From Agilicoccus flavus (GTDB taxonomy: Bacteria; Actinomycetota; Actinomycetes; Actinomycetales; Dermatophilaceae): a stretch of DNA of 64,000 bases. The translations under genes were made by a program, and so were the position numbers. Each line of letters begins with the position of its first letter. Positions within the stretch are counted from its first letter, which is position 1. The notes below the pieces were generated by a model. That model saw nothing but the letters and a program-made list of their open reading frames with translations. It did not search any database and was not told the DNA's origin. This document shows positions 32,308 through 44,879 of the stretch, piece by piece. The stretch spans positions 1 to 64,000 of the forward strand of contig NZ_JACYXE010000003.1 in the NCBI RefSeq assembly GCF_014857905.1. The letters are read 5' to 3'.

Positions 32308-32705
32308 CTGTGAGACCTCCTGGAAGGGTCCTCCGCGGTCGCGGGGACGGGGTGTGACGAACCGCCCTCGCGTCCGGTGTCGTCGTGATCGGCGCAGCCT
32401 GGAGTGCGGTGGCGTTGCGCATCAAGGTAGGACGTCCTTCAGCCGGATACTGTCGATTCGGCGATATGCCGGACTCCGAGACGCAATCGTGATCCCGCTG
32501 CCCACCCTCGGGCGCTCGAGCCGGTCGGACTGCTCGTCCTCGGGCCGGGGCACCGACCGGGCCGCCACCGGGCCGCCACCGGGCCGTGCCGGTCGGGCGC
32601 CGACCGCGCGCCTCCTTGGCCCGACCCCCAGGCGTGGATAGCATCACCGCATCGCGCCGGCGACACCCCTCCTTCGTCGCGGCGCTCGAGGCGAAGGTGA
32701 CACCC
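32308..32705. other. Intergenic region, divergent; promoters only
   Basis: About 400 bases without a supported gene. It must hold the leftward promoter of the peptide importer operon and, near the right end, a possible rightward -10 box (TAGCAT at about 32638-32643) for the small gene that follows. A partly palindromic AT-richer patch lies around 32442-32470 (CGGCGATATGCCGG), which could be an operator. No RNA gene or known motif was recognised. Confidence 0.5.
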
Positions 32706-32954
32706 ATGAGCGTCCAACTGCACGTGGCGGCACCGGCCCGGGGTCGCGACCTCCCGGTCGGCCCCGTCGTCGGGGTCAGCGGGCTCCCCACGGCCCAGGA
32801 GATGTTGCTCAGCTCGCGCCGGCGTGGCCCCGGGGCGCACCGGGAGCCCGGATCGACCCCCTGGCGCACCGGCGTGCGCGAGCTGGTCCTGGCCCTGACC
32901 TTCGGCCGACTCGAGGTCTACCGGCCCGCGCACCGGGTCCGCGTCGCCCACTGA
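32706..32954 (+). CDS. Small hypothetical protein
   Basis: An 82-residue basic protein starting MSVQLHVAAP. It has no transmembrane segment or recognised domain. ATG 32706 is preceded by GAAGGTGA at a normal distance, and a possible -10 box lies about 60 bases upstream. It ends 231 bases before alaS. It could be a real orphan gene, but coding evidence is only the start context and codon third-position GC. No function can be given. Confidence 0.4.
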   Translation: MSVQLHVAAPARGRDLPVGPVVGVSGLPTAQEMLLSSRRRGPGAHREPGSTPWRTGVRELVLALTFGRLEVYRPAHRVRVAH

Positions 32955-33084
32955 GGGGCCCACTGCCCGGCCCCGACGCGGCCACCGATCCTCGGCCGAC
33001 GCGTCCGAGCCCCGATGCGGCGACGCACAGCGCCCGTCGTGCCCCGCCACCGCGGGGCGCGGCGGGCGTCGTCGGTGCCGGGGC

Positions 33085-33090
33085 CTAGTC
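33085..33090 (+). promoter_or_regulatory. Putative -10 box for alaS operon
   Basis: TAGTCT lies about 95 bases before the alaS ATG and has the common actinobacterial -10 form. It would leave a leader of about 90 bases; no T-box or other riboswitch features were seen in it. Confidence 0.35.
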
Positions 33091-33185
33091 TGGAGGGTGC
33101 AGAGCCCTCGCCGCCCGTGCGCGTGTCGCCCGTCGACCCGCGGCGCGGCGGGGGCCGACCTCCCCGCACCGACGAAGGACCCGTC

Positions 33186-35891
33186 ATGGAAACCGCCGAG
33201 ATCAGGCGCCGCTGGCTCCGCTTCTTCGAGAGCAAGGGCCACACCGTCGTCCCGAGCGCCCCGCTGCTCTACGACGACCCCAACCTGCTGTTCGTCAACG
33301 CGGGCATGGTGCCCTTCAAGCCCTACTTCCTCGGGCAGGAGACGCCGCCGTTCCGCCGGGCGACCAGCGTCCAGAAGTGCGTGCGCACGCAGGACATCGA
33401 GGAGGTCGGCAAGACCTCCCGCCACGGCACGTTCTTCCAGATGAACGGCAACTTCAGCTTCGGCGACTACTTCAAGCCCGACGCGATCCGCTTCGCGTGG
33501 GAGCTGCTGACCACGTCGCAGGGTCGGGGCGGCTACGGCCTCGACCCCGAGAAGCTGTGGGTCACCGTCTACGAGGATGACGACGAGGCGGCCGAGCTGT
33601 GGCGCGACCTCACCGGCATCGACGCCGGGCGCATCGTCCGGCGCGGGCTCGCGGACAACTACTGGAGCATGGGCGTGCCCGGCCCGGGCGGTCCCTGCAG
33701 CGAGATCTACGTCGACCGGGGCCCGGAGTACGGGCCCGACGGCGGGCCCGCGGTCGACGAGGACCGCTTCATGGAGATCTGGAACCTCGTCTTCATGCAG
33801 TACGAGCTCTCGCACGTCCGCTCGAAGGTCGACTTCGACATCGCCGGCGAGCTGCCGAAGAAGAACATCGACACCGGGATGGGGCTCGAGCGCATCGCCT
33901 CGATCCTGCAGGGCGTCGACAACATGTACGAGATCGACGAGGTCTACCCGGTCCTCGAGCGCGCGGCCGACATGGCGGGGAAGCGCTACGGGGCGGGCGG
34001 CGGGCAGACGGCCCAGACGAGCCACCCCGACGACGTCCGCCTGCGCGTCGTGGCCGACCACGTCCGCAGCTCGCTCATGCTCATCGGCGACGGCGTCACC
34101 CCCGGCAACGAGGGCCGCGGCTACGTGCTGCGCCGGATGCTGCGTCGAGCGGTGCGCGCGATGCGCCTGCTCGGCGTCGACGAGCCGTGCCTGCCCGAGC
34201 TGCTGCCCGTGAGCATGGAGCGCATGAGCCAGTCCTACCCCGAGCTGGCGCGCGACTTCGACCGCATCTCGACCATCGCGTACGCGGAGGAGGAGGCGTT
34301 CCGCCGCACCCTCGCCTCGGGCACGACCATCCTCGACACGGCGGTCGCCAGGGCGAAGGCCCAGGGCGGGCGCATCCTCACCGGGTCGGATGCGTTCAGC
34401 CTGCACGACACGTACGGCTTCCCCATCGACCTCACCCTCGAGATGGCCTCGGAGCAGGGGCTGTCCGTCGACGAGGCGGGGTTCCGCGAGCTCATGGCCG
34501 CGCAGCGCGACCGCGCGAAGGCCGACGCGAAGGCGAAGAAGCAGGGCCACGGCGACACGCACGCCTACCGCGCGCTCTTCGACGCGGTCGGCGGGCCGGT
34601 CTCCTTCACCGGTTACACCGACGTCGAGGGCGACGGCCGCGTCGCCGGGCTCATCGCCGGGGGCGTCCCCGCCGACCGGGCCCGCGAGGGCGACGACGTC
34701 GAGATCGTGCTCGACCGCACCCCCTTCTACGCCGAGGGTGGCGGCCAGCTCGCCGACCACGGCCTCATGCGCTTCGGCGGGGCCCTCGTGCAGGTCACCG
34801 ACGTCCAGAAGCCCATCACCGGCCTCATCGTGCACAAGGGGCGGGTCGTCTCGGGTGAGCTGGGCGTCGGCGACGTCGCGCACTCGAGCATCGACGTCGA
34901 GCGGCGGCGGTCGGTGTCGCGCTCCCACACCGCGACCCACGTGCTGCACCAGTCCCTGCGCGACGCGCTGTCCTCGACGGCCACGCAGGCGGGTTCGGAG
35001 AACGCGCCGGGCCGGCTGCGGTTCGACTTCAGCTGGAGCAAGCCGGTGCCCGCGTCGGTGTTCGGCGAGATCGAGGAGCACATCAACCAGGTGCTCCTCG
35101 ACGACCTCCCCGTCGGTGCCGAGGTCATGAACAAGAAGCAGGCGCTGGAGTCGGGCGCGCTCGCGATGTTCGGGGAGAAGTACGGCGACGAGGTCCGGGT
35201 CGTGTCGATCGGCGACTGGTCCAAGGAGCTGTGCGGTGGGACCCACGCGCAGCGCGCGGGGCAGCTCGGCGTCGTCAAGCTCCTCGGCGAGTCGTCCGTC
35301 GGATCCGGCGTGCGCCGTGTCGAGGCGCTCGTTGGCATGGACGCCTACAGCCATCTCGCGCGCGAGTCGGTCCTCGTCTCGCGTCTCACCGACGTGCTCA
35401 AGGGCCGCCCCGAGGAGCTGCCCGAGCGGATCGAGGGCATCCTCGCGCGGCTCAAGGAGGCCGAGCGCGAGATCGCCGCGGTGCGGCAGAAGGAGGTGCT
35501 GGCCGGGGCGGGCGCCCTCGCCTCCGGCGCGCGGGACGTCGGCGGCGTGTCCGTCGTGGCCTCCGACGTCGGGGACGGCGTCGCGGCCGACGACCTGCGC
35601 CGGCTCGTCACCGACGTGCGCGCGCGCCTCGGCGAGGAGCGCGGCAGCGTCGTCGCCCTCGCGTCCGCGACGAACGGCCGGCCGGCCGTCGTCGTCGCGA
35701 CGAACGCCGCGGCCCGCTCCGCCGGCATCAAGGCGGGCGCCCTCGTCAAGGCGGCCGCCTCGGCGCTCGGCGGCGGCGGCGGCGGCAAGGACGACCTCGC
35801 GCAGGGCGGCGGCACGAACGCCGACGCGCTGCCCGAGGCGATCTCGGCGATCGAGCGCGCCGTCGGCCTGGCCGTCGCGGCCCCCGCCTGA
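33186..35891 (+). CDS. alaS: Alanyl-tRNA synthetase
   Basis: A 901-residue class II synthetase. The N-terminal catalytic domain is seen from [16 protein letters not shown]-type residues through [19 protein letters not shown], and NFSFGDYFK is the motif 2 region. The editing domain has HTATHVLH near residue 580 and [10 protein letters not shown] near 682. The C-terminal DHHA1 domain includes [18 protein letters not shown] 33186 gives [14 protein letters not shown], the usual start. It heads the conserved alaS-ruvX-mltG-aro run; ruvX starts three bases after its stop. Confidence 0.97.
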   Translation: METAEIRRRWLRFFESKGHTVVPSAPLLYDDPNLLFVNAGMVPFKPYFLGQETPPFRRATSVQKCVRTQDIEEVGKTSRHGTFFQMNGNFSFGDYFKPDAIRFAWELLTTSQGRGGYGLDPEKLWVTVYEDDDEAAELWRDLTGIDAGRIVRRGLADNYWSMGVPGPGGPCSEIYVDRGPEYGPDGGPAVDEDRFMEIWNLVFMQYELSHVRSKVDFDIAGELPKKNIDTGMGLERIASILQGVDNMYEIDEVYPVLERAADMAGKRYGAGGGQTAQTSHPDDVRLRVVADHVRSSLMLIGDGVTPGNEGRGYVLRRMLRRAVRAMRLLGVDEPCLPELLPVSMERMSQSYPELARDFDRISTIAYAEEEAFRRTLASGTTILDTAVARAKAQGGRILTGSDAFSLHDTYGFPIDLTLEMASEQGLSVDEAGFRELMAAQRDRAKADAKAKKQGHGDTHAYRALFDAVGGPVSFTGYTDVEGDGRVAGLIAGGVPADRAREGDDVEIVLDRTPFYAEGGGQLADHGLMRFGGALVQVTDVQKPITGLIVHKGRVVSGELGVGDVAHSSIDVERRRSVSRSHTATHVLHQSLRDALSSTATQAGSENAPGRLRFDFSWSKPVPASVFGEIEEHINQVLLDDLPVGAEVMNKKQALESGALAMFGEKYGDEVRVVSIGDWSKELCGGTHAQRAGQLGVVKLLGESSVGSGVRRVEALVGMDAYSHLARESVLVSRLTDVLKGRPEELPERIEGILARLKEAEREIAAVRQKEVLAGAGALASGARDVGGVSVVASDVGDGVAADDLRRLVTDVRARLGEERGSVVALASATNGRPAVVVATNAAARSAGIKAGALVKAAASALGGGGGGKDDLAQGGGTNADALPEAISAIERAVGLAVAAPA

Positions 35892-35893
35892 GC

Positions 35894-36400
35894 GTGCGCA
35901 CCGGCGTCCGCCTCGGCGTCGACGTGGGGTCGGTGCGGATCGGGGTGGCCTGCAGCGACCCCGACGGCATCCTCGCCACGCCGGTGGCGACCGTGCCCGC
36001 GGGTGACGGGGCCCCCGACCCGGTGGCGGCCGTGGCCGCCCTCGCGTCCGGTGACGACCCGGCCGGCCGGCCTCCGGCGGCCGAGATCGTCGTCGGCCTG
36101 CCGCGGTCGTTGTCGGGTCAGGAGGGCCCGGCGGCGCAGACGGCCCGCGCCTTCGCGGTCCGGTTGGCGGCCGCCGTGCGACCGGTGCCGGTGCGGCTCG
36201 TCGACGAGCGCCTCACGACCGTCGACGCGCAGCGCCACCTGCGCGCGAGCGGCCGCAGCGAACGGACCTCCCGCGACGTCGTCGACCAGGCAGCCGCCGT
36301 GGTGATCCTCCAGCACGCCCTCGACGCGGAACGGGCGTCGGGGCGTGCCCCCGGGGAGGCCGTGACCGGGCGCAAGCCTCGGCACCGCGGCGCTCGCTGA
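35894..36400 (+). CDS. ruvX: Holliday junction resolvase-like protein YqgF/RuvX
   Basis: A 168-residue RNase H-fold protein. LGVDVGSVRIGVACSD holds the first catalytic Asp, LPRSLSGQEG is conserved, and VDERLTT holds the second acidic site. YqgF proteins act in 16S rRNA 5' end processing and possibly on branched DNA. The GTG at 35894 is two bases past the alaS stop. It is followed by mltG after 84 bases, as in most actinobacteria. Confidence 0.93.
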   Translation: MRTGVRLGVDVGSVRIGVACSDPDGILATPVATVPAGDGAPDPVAAVAALASGDDPAGRPPAAEIVVGLPRSLSGQEGPAAQTARAFAVRLAAAVRPVPVRLVDERLTTVDAQRHLRASGRSERTSRDVVDQAAAVVILQHALDAERASGRAPGEAVTGRKPRHRGAR

Positions 36401-36484
36401 CGGCGGCCCCGATCGCTCCGACCGGCAGCGACACGCAAACCTCCGATGTGGGCTCCGGCCCCCCGACAAGGCAGAGTGGGAACC

Positions 36485-37876
36485 ATGGTCAGACGCGACG
36501 ACGCTCCCGGGCACGAGCCGGCCTCGGGCGGCCGCACCGGCGAGGGGTTCGACGACGGGCCGGGAGAGCGCGGCTACGACGAGTCCGGGGACGACGTCTT
36601 CGTCGACGCCGGCTCCGGCGGAAGCGCCGAGCACGCGTCCGGCCACGGCGACCGTCACGACCACGTCGAGCGTGACCACCCGGGCCACGACCACCCCGGT
36701 GCCGACGAACCGGGCTACGACGACCGTGAGCTCTACGACGAGTACGACCGCGACGGATACGACGAGCGCGACGGCCACGACGAAGACGACGACGAGGGCG
36801 TCATCGGCGACCGGCCGCGGCGGAACCGGCGGGGTCGCACCCGCCTCGTCGCGATCGCCGTGGCGGTCCTCGTACTCGTGGCGGGCATCGGCGTGGCGGC
36901 GGCGGGTCTGCTCCCGATCATCAGCTCTCTCACGGCGAGCAAGGACTACGAGGGGCCCGGCACCGGGCAGGTGACGTACACGGTCCGGCCCGGCGACACC
37001 TACAGCCAGATCGCCGACGGTCTGCAGAAGGCCGGCGTCGTCATGACGACGTCCGCCTTCACCGACGCCCTCGCCGAGCACCCCGGGCCGGAGGTCCAGC
37101 CCGGCCAGTACAACCTGCGGTCGCAGATGAAGGCCGTCGACGCGCTCTCGCTCCTGCGGGGCGAGGGGCGCCAGGTCGTCAAGGTGACGCTGCGTGAGGG
37201 CCTGTGGAAGCGCGAGGTGTACGCCGCGCTGTCGAAGGCCACCGGCCTCCCCGTCGCCGACTACACCAAGGCCGAGGCGGCGGCGAAGTCCTCGCCCGAC
37301 AGCCTCGGCCTGCCCGCCTCGGCGCAGGGCAACGTCGAGGGTTACCTGTTCCCGGCCACCTACGAGTTCACGCCGGGGGCATCCGCCACCGAACAGCTGC
37401 GCGCCCTCGTCGGGAAGTCGACGAGCCAGTTGCGCCAGCTCGGCGTCAACGACGCAGAGATGGAACGGACGGTCATCGTCGCCAGCCTCGTCGAGGCCGA
37501 GGCACGCCTCGACGCCGACCGGCCGAAGGTCGCGCGGGTCATCGAGAACCGGCTCGCGAAGAAGATGCCGCTGCAGTTCGACTCGACGGTCAACTACGGG
37601 GTGCAGCGCAAGTCGATCACGACGACCGACGCCGAGCGCGCCGCGAAGAACGGGTACAACACGTACGTCCGCCCGGGCCTGCCCGCCGGGCCGATCGGCA
37701 ACCCGGGAGCCGCCTCCATCAAGGCCGCTCAGGCGCCCGCCGCCGGTCCGTGGCTGTACTTCGTCACGGTGGACCCCTCGAGCGGTGCGACCCGCTTCGC
37801 CGTCACCGGCGAGCAGCACCAGGCCAACGTCGCGCTGTTCCAGAAGTGGTGCCAGGCCCACCCGGGCCAGTGCTGA
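36485..37876 (+). CDS. mltG: Endolytic murein transglycosylase MltG
   Basis: A 463-residue inner-membrane enzyme that cuts nascent peptidoglycan glycan strands. The first 115 residues are cytoplasmic, very acidic and rich in His/Asp/Tyr. One transmembrane helix lies near residues 120-142. A LysM-like subdomain follows ([16 protein letters not shown]), and then the YceG catalytic domain with the conserved Glu in [19 protein letters not shown] and VNYG. ATG 36485 is the start giving this layout. It may be coupled to aroE downstream. Confidence 0.94.
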   Translation: MVRRDDAPGHEPASGGRTGEGFDDGPGERGYDESGDDVFVDAGSGGSAEHASGHGDRHDHVERDHPGHDHPGADEPGYDDRELYDEYDRDGYDERDGHDEDDDEGVIGDRPRRNRRGRTRLVAIAVAVLVLVAGIGVAAAGLLPIISSLTASKDYEGPGTGQVTYTVRPGDTYSQIADGLQKAGVVMTTSAFTDALAEHPGPEVQPGQYNLRSQMKAVDALSLLRGEGRQVVKVTLREGLWKREVYAALSKATGLPVADYTKAEAAAKSSPDSLGLPASAQGNVEGYLFPATYEFTPGASATEQLRALVGKSTSQLRQLGVNDAEMERTVIVASLVEAEARLDADRPKVARVIENRLAKKMPLQFDSTVNYGVQRKSITTTDAERAAKNGYNTYVRPGLPAGPIGNPGAASIKAAQAPAAGPWLYFVTVDPSSGATRFAVTGEQHQANVALFQKWCQAHPGQC

Positions 37877-37944
37877 GCGTCGCCGGGCCGGCGACCGCCG
37901 GCGGTCCGGGTGCCCCGACCGATACCGAGAGCGAGGTCACGCCC

Positions 37945-38826
37945 GTGGGCGTCGTGCCCCACCCGAGTCCGGAGGCGTCCCCCGTCGCGCCCACGTGCCG
38001 CGCGGCCGTGCTGGGGTCGCCGATCGAGCATTCCCTGTCGCCGGCGCTGCACGAGGCGGCGTACGCGGCGCTCGGCCTGCGCGAGTGGGCCTACGACCGG
38101 TTCGCGGTCGGCGGGGCGGGCGAACCCGACCTGCCGAGCTTCCTCGCCGGATGCGGGCCGGAGTGGGTCGGGTTCTCGGTGACCATGCCGCTCAAGGAGG
38201 CGGCCCTCGCCGCCGGCGTCGCGGCCTCCGCGCACGCGCGGGACGTCGGCGCCGCGAACACGCTGGTGCGCGCCGAGGACGGCTGGTACGCCGACAGCAC
38301 CGACGCCGCCGGCCTCCTCGAGGCCCTGCTCGAGGCCGGCGTCGCCGACCCGCGTCGCGTCCTCGTCCTCGGGGCGGGGGCCACGGCCCGGTCCGCCGCC
38401 GACGCGACCGCGCGCCTCGGGGCCCGCGAGCTGTCGTTCGCGGTGCGCCGGGCGCCGCGCCCGCAGACCCTCGACTTCGCCCGCCGGCGTGGGCTCGACG
38501 TCGGGGTCGTCCGGCTCACCGACGCCGCCGACCTCGTCCGGGCCCTGTGCGACGCCGACGTCGTCGTGTCGACGCTGCCGACCGGGACCCGCCTCGGCCT
38601 GCCCCGGCTCGAGCCCGACCGGCTCGCGGGCGCCGTCCTCATGGACGTCGTCTACGGGGGCTGGCCCACCTCGCTGGCCTCGTGGGCCACCGAGGCGGGG
38701 GCGCGCGTCGCCTCCGGCGTGCCGATGCTCGTGCACCAGGCCGCCGAGCAGGTACGGCTCATGACCGGCCACACCCCGCCGGTCGACGCGATGCGCCGCG
38801 CCGTCGCGCACGTGCCCGGGGCCTGA
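37945..38826 (+). CDS. aroE: Shikimate dehydrogenase
   Basis: A 293-residue NADPH-dependent enzyme reducing 3-dehydroshikimate. Substrate residues are in [16 protein letters not shown], the catalytic Lys in VTMPLKEAA, and ADSTDAAG holds the conserved Asp. The NADP loop is [10 protein letters not shown], and the late Gln is in VHQAAEQV. The start is uncertain: GTG 37945 has GAGG eight bases upstream, while an in-frame GTG at 37870 would overlap mltG and add a non-conserved Pro/Gly leader. Confidence 0.93.
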   Translation: MGVVPHPSPEASPVAPTCRAAVLGSPIEHSLSPALHEAAYAALGLREWAYDRFAVGGAGEPDLPSFLAGCGPEWVGFSVTMPLKEAALAAGVAASAHARDVGAANTLVRAEDGWYADSTDAAGLLEALLEAGVADPRRVLVLGAGATARSAADATARLGARELSFAVRRAPRPQTLDFARRRGLDVGVVRLTDAADLVRALCDADVVVSTLPTGTRLGLPRLEPDRLAGAVLMDVVYGGWPTSLASWATEAGARVASGVPMLVHQAAEQVRLMTGHTPPVDAMRRAVAHVPGA

Positions 38827-38900
38827 CGCCCGGTCGGGGAAGGTTCCACCGACTGAACGGGCGGGTCGGGCGGCGCGGGCGCCGTGGGAGCATGTCGGCC

Positions 38901-41760
<2,860 letters not shown>

Positions 41761-41781
41761 CCGCTCGGGCGCAGGTCGGCG

Positions 41782-41798
41782 CGGGGGCGTCGCCCCCG
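41782..41798. terminator. Bidirectional terminator hairpin
   Basis: CGGGGGC (41782-41788) and GCCCCCG (41792-41798) form a perfect seven-base stem with a GTC loop, between the convergent aroB and response regulator genes and one base from the latter's stop. Confidence 0.6.
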
Positions 41799-41799
41799 G

Positions 41800-42471
41800 T
41801 CAGGTCAGCCCCGCGTCGTGGACGCGGATCGCGATCTGCACGCGGTTGTCGGCGCCGAACTTGTCGAGCACGTGCGAGACGTGCGCCTTGACCGTGGCCA
41901 CGCTCATGTAGAGCTCCCGGCCGATCTCGGCGTTCGACAGGCCGCGGCCGATGGCCGTGGCGACCTCCCGTTCCCGCTCGGTCAGGCGCGCGAGGTCGGC
42001 GAGGGCGGCCGCCCGCCGGGTGTCCCCGTCGCCGGCGGTCGCCGACTCGATGAGCTGGCGCGTGACCGTGGGCGAGAGGACGGGCTCCCCGGCGGCGACG
42101 GACCGGATCGCCTCGATCATCGCCGCGGGCGGCGTGTCCTTGAGGAGGAAGCCGTCGGCACCGGCCCGCAGGGCCGACAGCACGAGCGAGTCGGTGTCGA
42201 ACGTCGTGAGGACGACGACCTTCGGCGGGTTCGGCTCCCCGCGGAGGAGGATCGCCGCCTCGATGCCGTCTCGCCTCGGCATCCGGATGTCCATGAGGAC
42301 GAGGTCGGGCCGGTGCCGACGCACGACCGCGATCGCCTCGACCCCGTCGCTCGCCTCGGCGACCACCTCGAGGTCGGGCGCCCCGCCGAGGATGAGGGCG
42401 AGCCCGGTGCGCACCAGCGCGTCGTCGTCGACGAGGACGACGCTGAGGCGTTCGGAGTCGGTGGTGGTCAT
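41800..42471 (-). CDS. NarL/LuxR-type response regulator
   Basis: A 223-residue two-component regulator. The receiver has VLVDDDALVRTG, phosphoacceptor Asp 61 in LVLMDIRMPRRDG, Thr in LTTFDTD and Lys in LLKDTPP. The C-terminal LuxR helix-turn-helix spans about residues 158-215 (LTEREREVATAIGRGLSNAEIG). It pairs with the kinase that overlaps it by four bases (ATGA). The divergent ABC transporter genes are the likely targets; this is inference from arrangement. Confidence 0.94.
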   Translation of the reverse strand: MTTTDSERLSVVLVDDDALVRTGLALILGGAPDLEVVAEASDGVEAIAVVRRHRPDLVLMDIRMPRRDGIEAAILLRGEPNPPKVVVLTTFDTDSLVLSALRAGADGFLLKDTPPAAMIEAIRSVAAGEPVLSPTVTRQLIESATAGDGDTRRAAALADLARLTEREREVATAIGRGLSNAEIGRELYMSVATVKAHVSHVLDKFGADNRVQIAIRVHDAGLT

Positions 42472-43817
42472 GTCGGGTCCTTGTCTGCGAGGTGGTCGAC
42501 GGGGGTGCCGCGGGTCGTCCCGTCCGTGGACGGCGCGGCGGGGTGCTCCGGGTCCGCCCAGGGGAACCGCGCGACGACGCGGTAGCGGCCGTCGGGGGTG
42601 GCGCCGTGCTCGAGGCTGCCCCCCGCGAGGGCGGCCCGCTCGGCCATCCCCGTGAGGCCGACGCCGGCGCCGGTGATGCTCGGGACCGGCCGCAGGGGCA
42701 GAGGGTTCACGGTCTCGACCCGCAGGCCGAGCCCGGACCGGCCCGAGACGGTGAGCTGCACCGGCAGCCCCGGCGCGTGCTTGCGGGCGTTCGTCAGCGA
42801 CTCCTGCGCGATCCGGTAGGCGTGGCGCCCGAGCGTCGTCGGCGGTTGTCCCTGCACATGCGTCGTCAACGCCACCGGGGTCCCGGCCTCGACGGTCTCC
42901 TGCGCGAGGGCCTCCACGTCGGCCAGGGTGGGCTGGGGCCGGTCCGGGGGCCCGCCGAGGTTCGTGTCGGGGTTGCGCAGCACGCCCAGCACGTCGCGCA
43001 GGTCGGCGAGGGCGAGCTGCGCGTTGGCCTCGATCGTCGAGGCGATCTGCGCGCGCTGGGCGGCGTCGAGGTCGGGCCGGAACGACAGCGCCCCCGCGTG
43101 CATCGCGACGAGGGAGATGCGGTGCGCCAGGACGTCGTGCATCTCGCGGGCGATGGCGGCGCGCTCGTTGCTGCGGGCGGAGGCGAGAAAGGCCGTCTTC
43201 TCGCGTTCGGCGGTCTCGGCGCGCTCGCGCAGCGACGCGAGCAGGTCGCGGCGGGCCCCGATGTACCACCCGAACGCGCTGACGGCGATGACCAGGACGA
43301 GGCCGAACACCGGTGTGAACCACAGGGGCGCCGACTCGTCGGTGGGGTAGAGCCGGTTGTACACGAGGGTTCCGGCGATGGAGGTGGCCGCGACGACGAG
43401 CAGGTCCGTCCAGCGGCGGCGCGTGCCCACCGACACCGCGGCGAGCGCCCAGGGTCCGCCCGCGAAGGTCGAGACCGCGCTGGCGAGGCCGAGGACGGAC
43501 ACGACCAGCAGCGGATGGCGCCGCCGCCACACCACGAGGACGACGCAGACCAGCCCCACCACGATGTCGAGCAGGATGGCCCCGCCGCCGACCGCCTCGA
43601 GGTCGCCCTCGTCGGCGAGGATGGCGACGTTGGTGATCGCGATGAACACGCCGATGAGGGCGGCGGCGCTGAGCCGCCACACCGAGCTCCACGTCTCGCC
43701 CCGGCCTCTCGCCCGGGCCGGGCGGAGCGCGCGGCGCGAGTGGGGTCCGGATGCCCGGGCAGGCGAAGGGGCGTCGCCGGGCGGGCGACGTCCTCTCGGG
43801 GCGCGGACAGCGTGCAT
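42468..43817 (-). CDS. Sensor histidine kinase (NarX/DesK type)
   Basis: A 449-residue membrane kinase. Four or five hydrophobic segments lie between residues about 50 and 190. A HisKA_3 domain has the phospho-His in IAREMHDVLAHRISLV. The ATPase has an N-box in IAQESLTNARKHAP and a G-box in GAGVGLTGMAERA. ATG 43817 follows TGGAGG. It is typical of actinobacterial systems that sense envelope stress or antimicrobial compounds and switch on an adjacent ABC exporter; the ligand is unknown. Confidence 0.92.
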   Translation of the reverse strand: MHAVRAPRGRRPPGDAPSPARASGPHSRRALRPARARGRGETWSSVWRLSAAALIGVFIAITNVAILADEGDLEAVGGGAILLDIVVGLVCVVLVVWRRRHPLLVVSVLGLASAVSTFAGGPWALAAVSVGTRRRWTDLLVVAATSIAGTLVYNRLYPTDESAPLWFTPVFGLVLVIAVSAFGWYIGARRDLLASLRERAETAEREKTAFLASARSNERAAIAREMHDVLAHRISLVAMHAGALSFRPDLDAAQRAQIASTIEANAQLALADLRDVLGVLRNPDTNLGGPPDRPQPTLADVEALAQETVEAGTPVALTTHVQGQPPTTLGRHAYRIAQESLTNARKHAPGLPVQLTVSGRSGLGLRVETVNPLPLRPVPSITGAGVGLTGMAERAALAGGSLEHGATPDGRYRVVARFPWADPEHPAAPSTDGTTRGTPVDHLADKDPT

Positions 43818-43958
43818 CGCCTCCAGCGTAGGTGGCCGACAGGGTGCGCTCCCTCGGCCGGGCGTGGCGAGCCGGGGCGACGAAAGTCGTGGTCGGCGGG
43901 GGCGAGGGCCGACCATGCGCTGACGCGGGTCCCCGTGAGGCGGCCACACACTGGAGTC

Positions 43959-44879
43959 ATGATCGAGGTCGAGAACCTGTCGAAGCACTACGGAGCGCTG
44001 AGGGCCGTCGACGACGTGTCCTTCGTCGCCCGCCCGGGCCGGGTCACCGGCTTCCTCGGCCCCAACGGGGCGGGGAAGTCGACGGCGATGCGCGCGATGG
44101 TCGGGCTCACCCGGCCCACCTCGGGCTCCACCCGGATCCTCGGGGCCCGTTACGCCGAGCTGCGCAACCCGGGCCGGGTCGTCGGGCTCCTGCTCGACGC
44201 GGGCGCCGTGCACGCCGGCCGCACCGGCCGGGAGAGCCTGCGCGTCGACGCGTCGACGCTCGGGCTGTCGGCCTCCCGGGTCGACGAGGTCCTCGACCTC
44301 GTCGGGCTGACGCCGAGCGAGGCGAAGCGCCGGGTGGGCGGCTACTCGCTCGGCATGAAGCAGCGGCTCGGGCTCGCCCGGGCCTTCCTCGGGGAGCCCG
44401 AGGTCCTCGTCCTCGACGAACCCGCCAACGGGCTCGACCCGCAGGGCATCCACTGGATGCGGGGCCGGCTGCGCACCTTCGCCGACCGGGGCGGCACGGT
44501 CCTGCTCTCGTCGCATCTGCTGCACGAGGTGGAGGTCGTCGCCGACGACATCGTCGTCATCGGGCGCGGTCGCATCGTCGCCCAGGGCACCAAGGCCGAC
44601 CTCGTCGGCGCCGGGGGCGCGCTGGTGCGGGCCCGCGACCCCAGGGCCCTGGCGGACGCACTCGCCGCAGCCGGGCTCACGGCCCGCGACGAGGGGGGTG
44701 CCGTCCGGGTCGACGCCACGCCGGAGCAGGTCGGGGTCGCCGCGGCCGCCGCGGGCGTCGTCCTCCTCGAGCTGCGCGAGGCGACGGGTTCCGGCCTCGA
44801 GGAGGCGTTCCTCCAGCTCACCACCGCCACCGACCGCACCACCGACCGGTCCATGGACCCGACAGGAGCCGTCGCATGA
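43959..44879 (+). CDS. ABC transporter ATP-binding protein (exporter type)
   Basis: A 306-residue ATPase of the DrrA/CcmA-like type. Walker A is GPNGAGKST, Q-loop region VVGLLLDAGAVHAGRTG, signature YSLGMKQRLGLARA, Walker B VLVLDEPANGLDP, switch His in LLSSHLLHEV. The FLGPNGAGKST context and DAG in the Q-loop segment resemble actinobacterial drug or lantibiotic efflux pumps. It overlaps the permease gene by four bases (ATGA) and is divergent from the two-component genes with about 140 bases between. Confidence 0.92.
   Translation: MIEVENLSKHYGALRAVDDVSFVARPGRVTGFLGPNGAGKSTAMRAMVGLTRPTSGSTRILGARYAELRNPGRVVGLLLDAGAVHAGRTGRESLRVDASTLGLSASRVDEVLDLVGLTPSEAKRRVGGYSLGMKQRLGLARAFLGEPEVLVLDEPANGLDPQGIHWMRGRLRTFADRGGTVLLSSHLLHEVEVVADDIVVIGRGRIVAQGTKADLVGAGGALVRARDPRALADALAAAGLTARDEGGAVRVDATPEQVGVAAAAAGVVLLELREATGSGLEEAFLQLTTATDRTTDRSMDPTGAVA

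Noticed and set aside
33091-33185. T-box or riboswitch in the alaS leader
   Set aside because: No specifier stem, T-box sequence or other conserved riboswitch core was found.
32439-35354. A 971-residue minus-strand frame across alaS
   Set aside because: Antisense shadow of alaS with no domain; alaS motifs on the plus strand are complete.
42492-43958. Upstream extension of the exporter ATPase frame (about 490 residues)
   Set aside because: It runs antisense through the kinase gene and has no similarity; the ATPase begins at MIEVENLSKHYG (43959).
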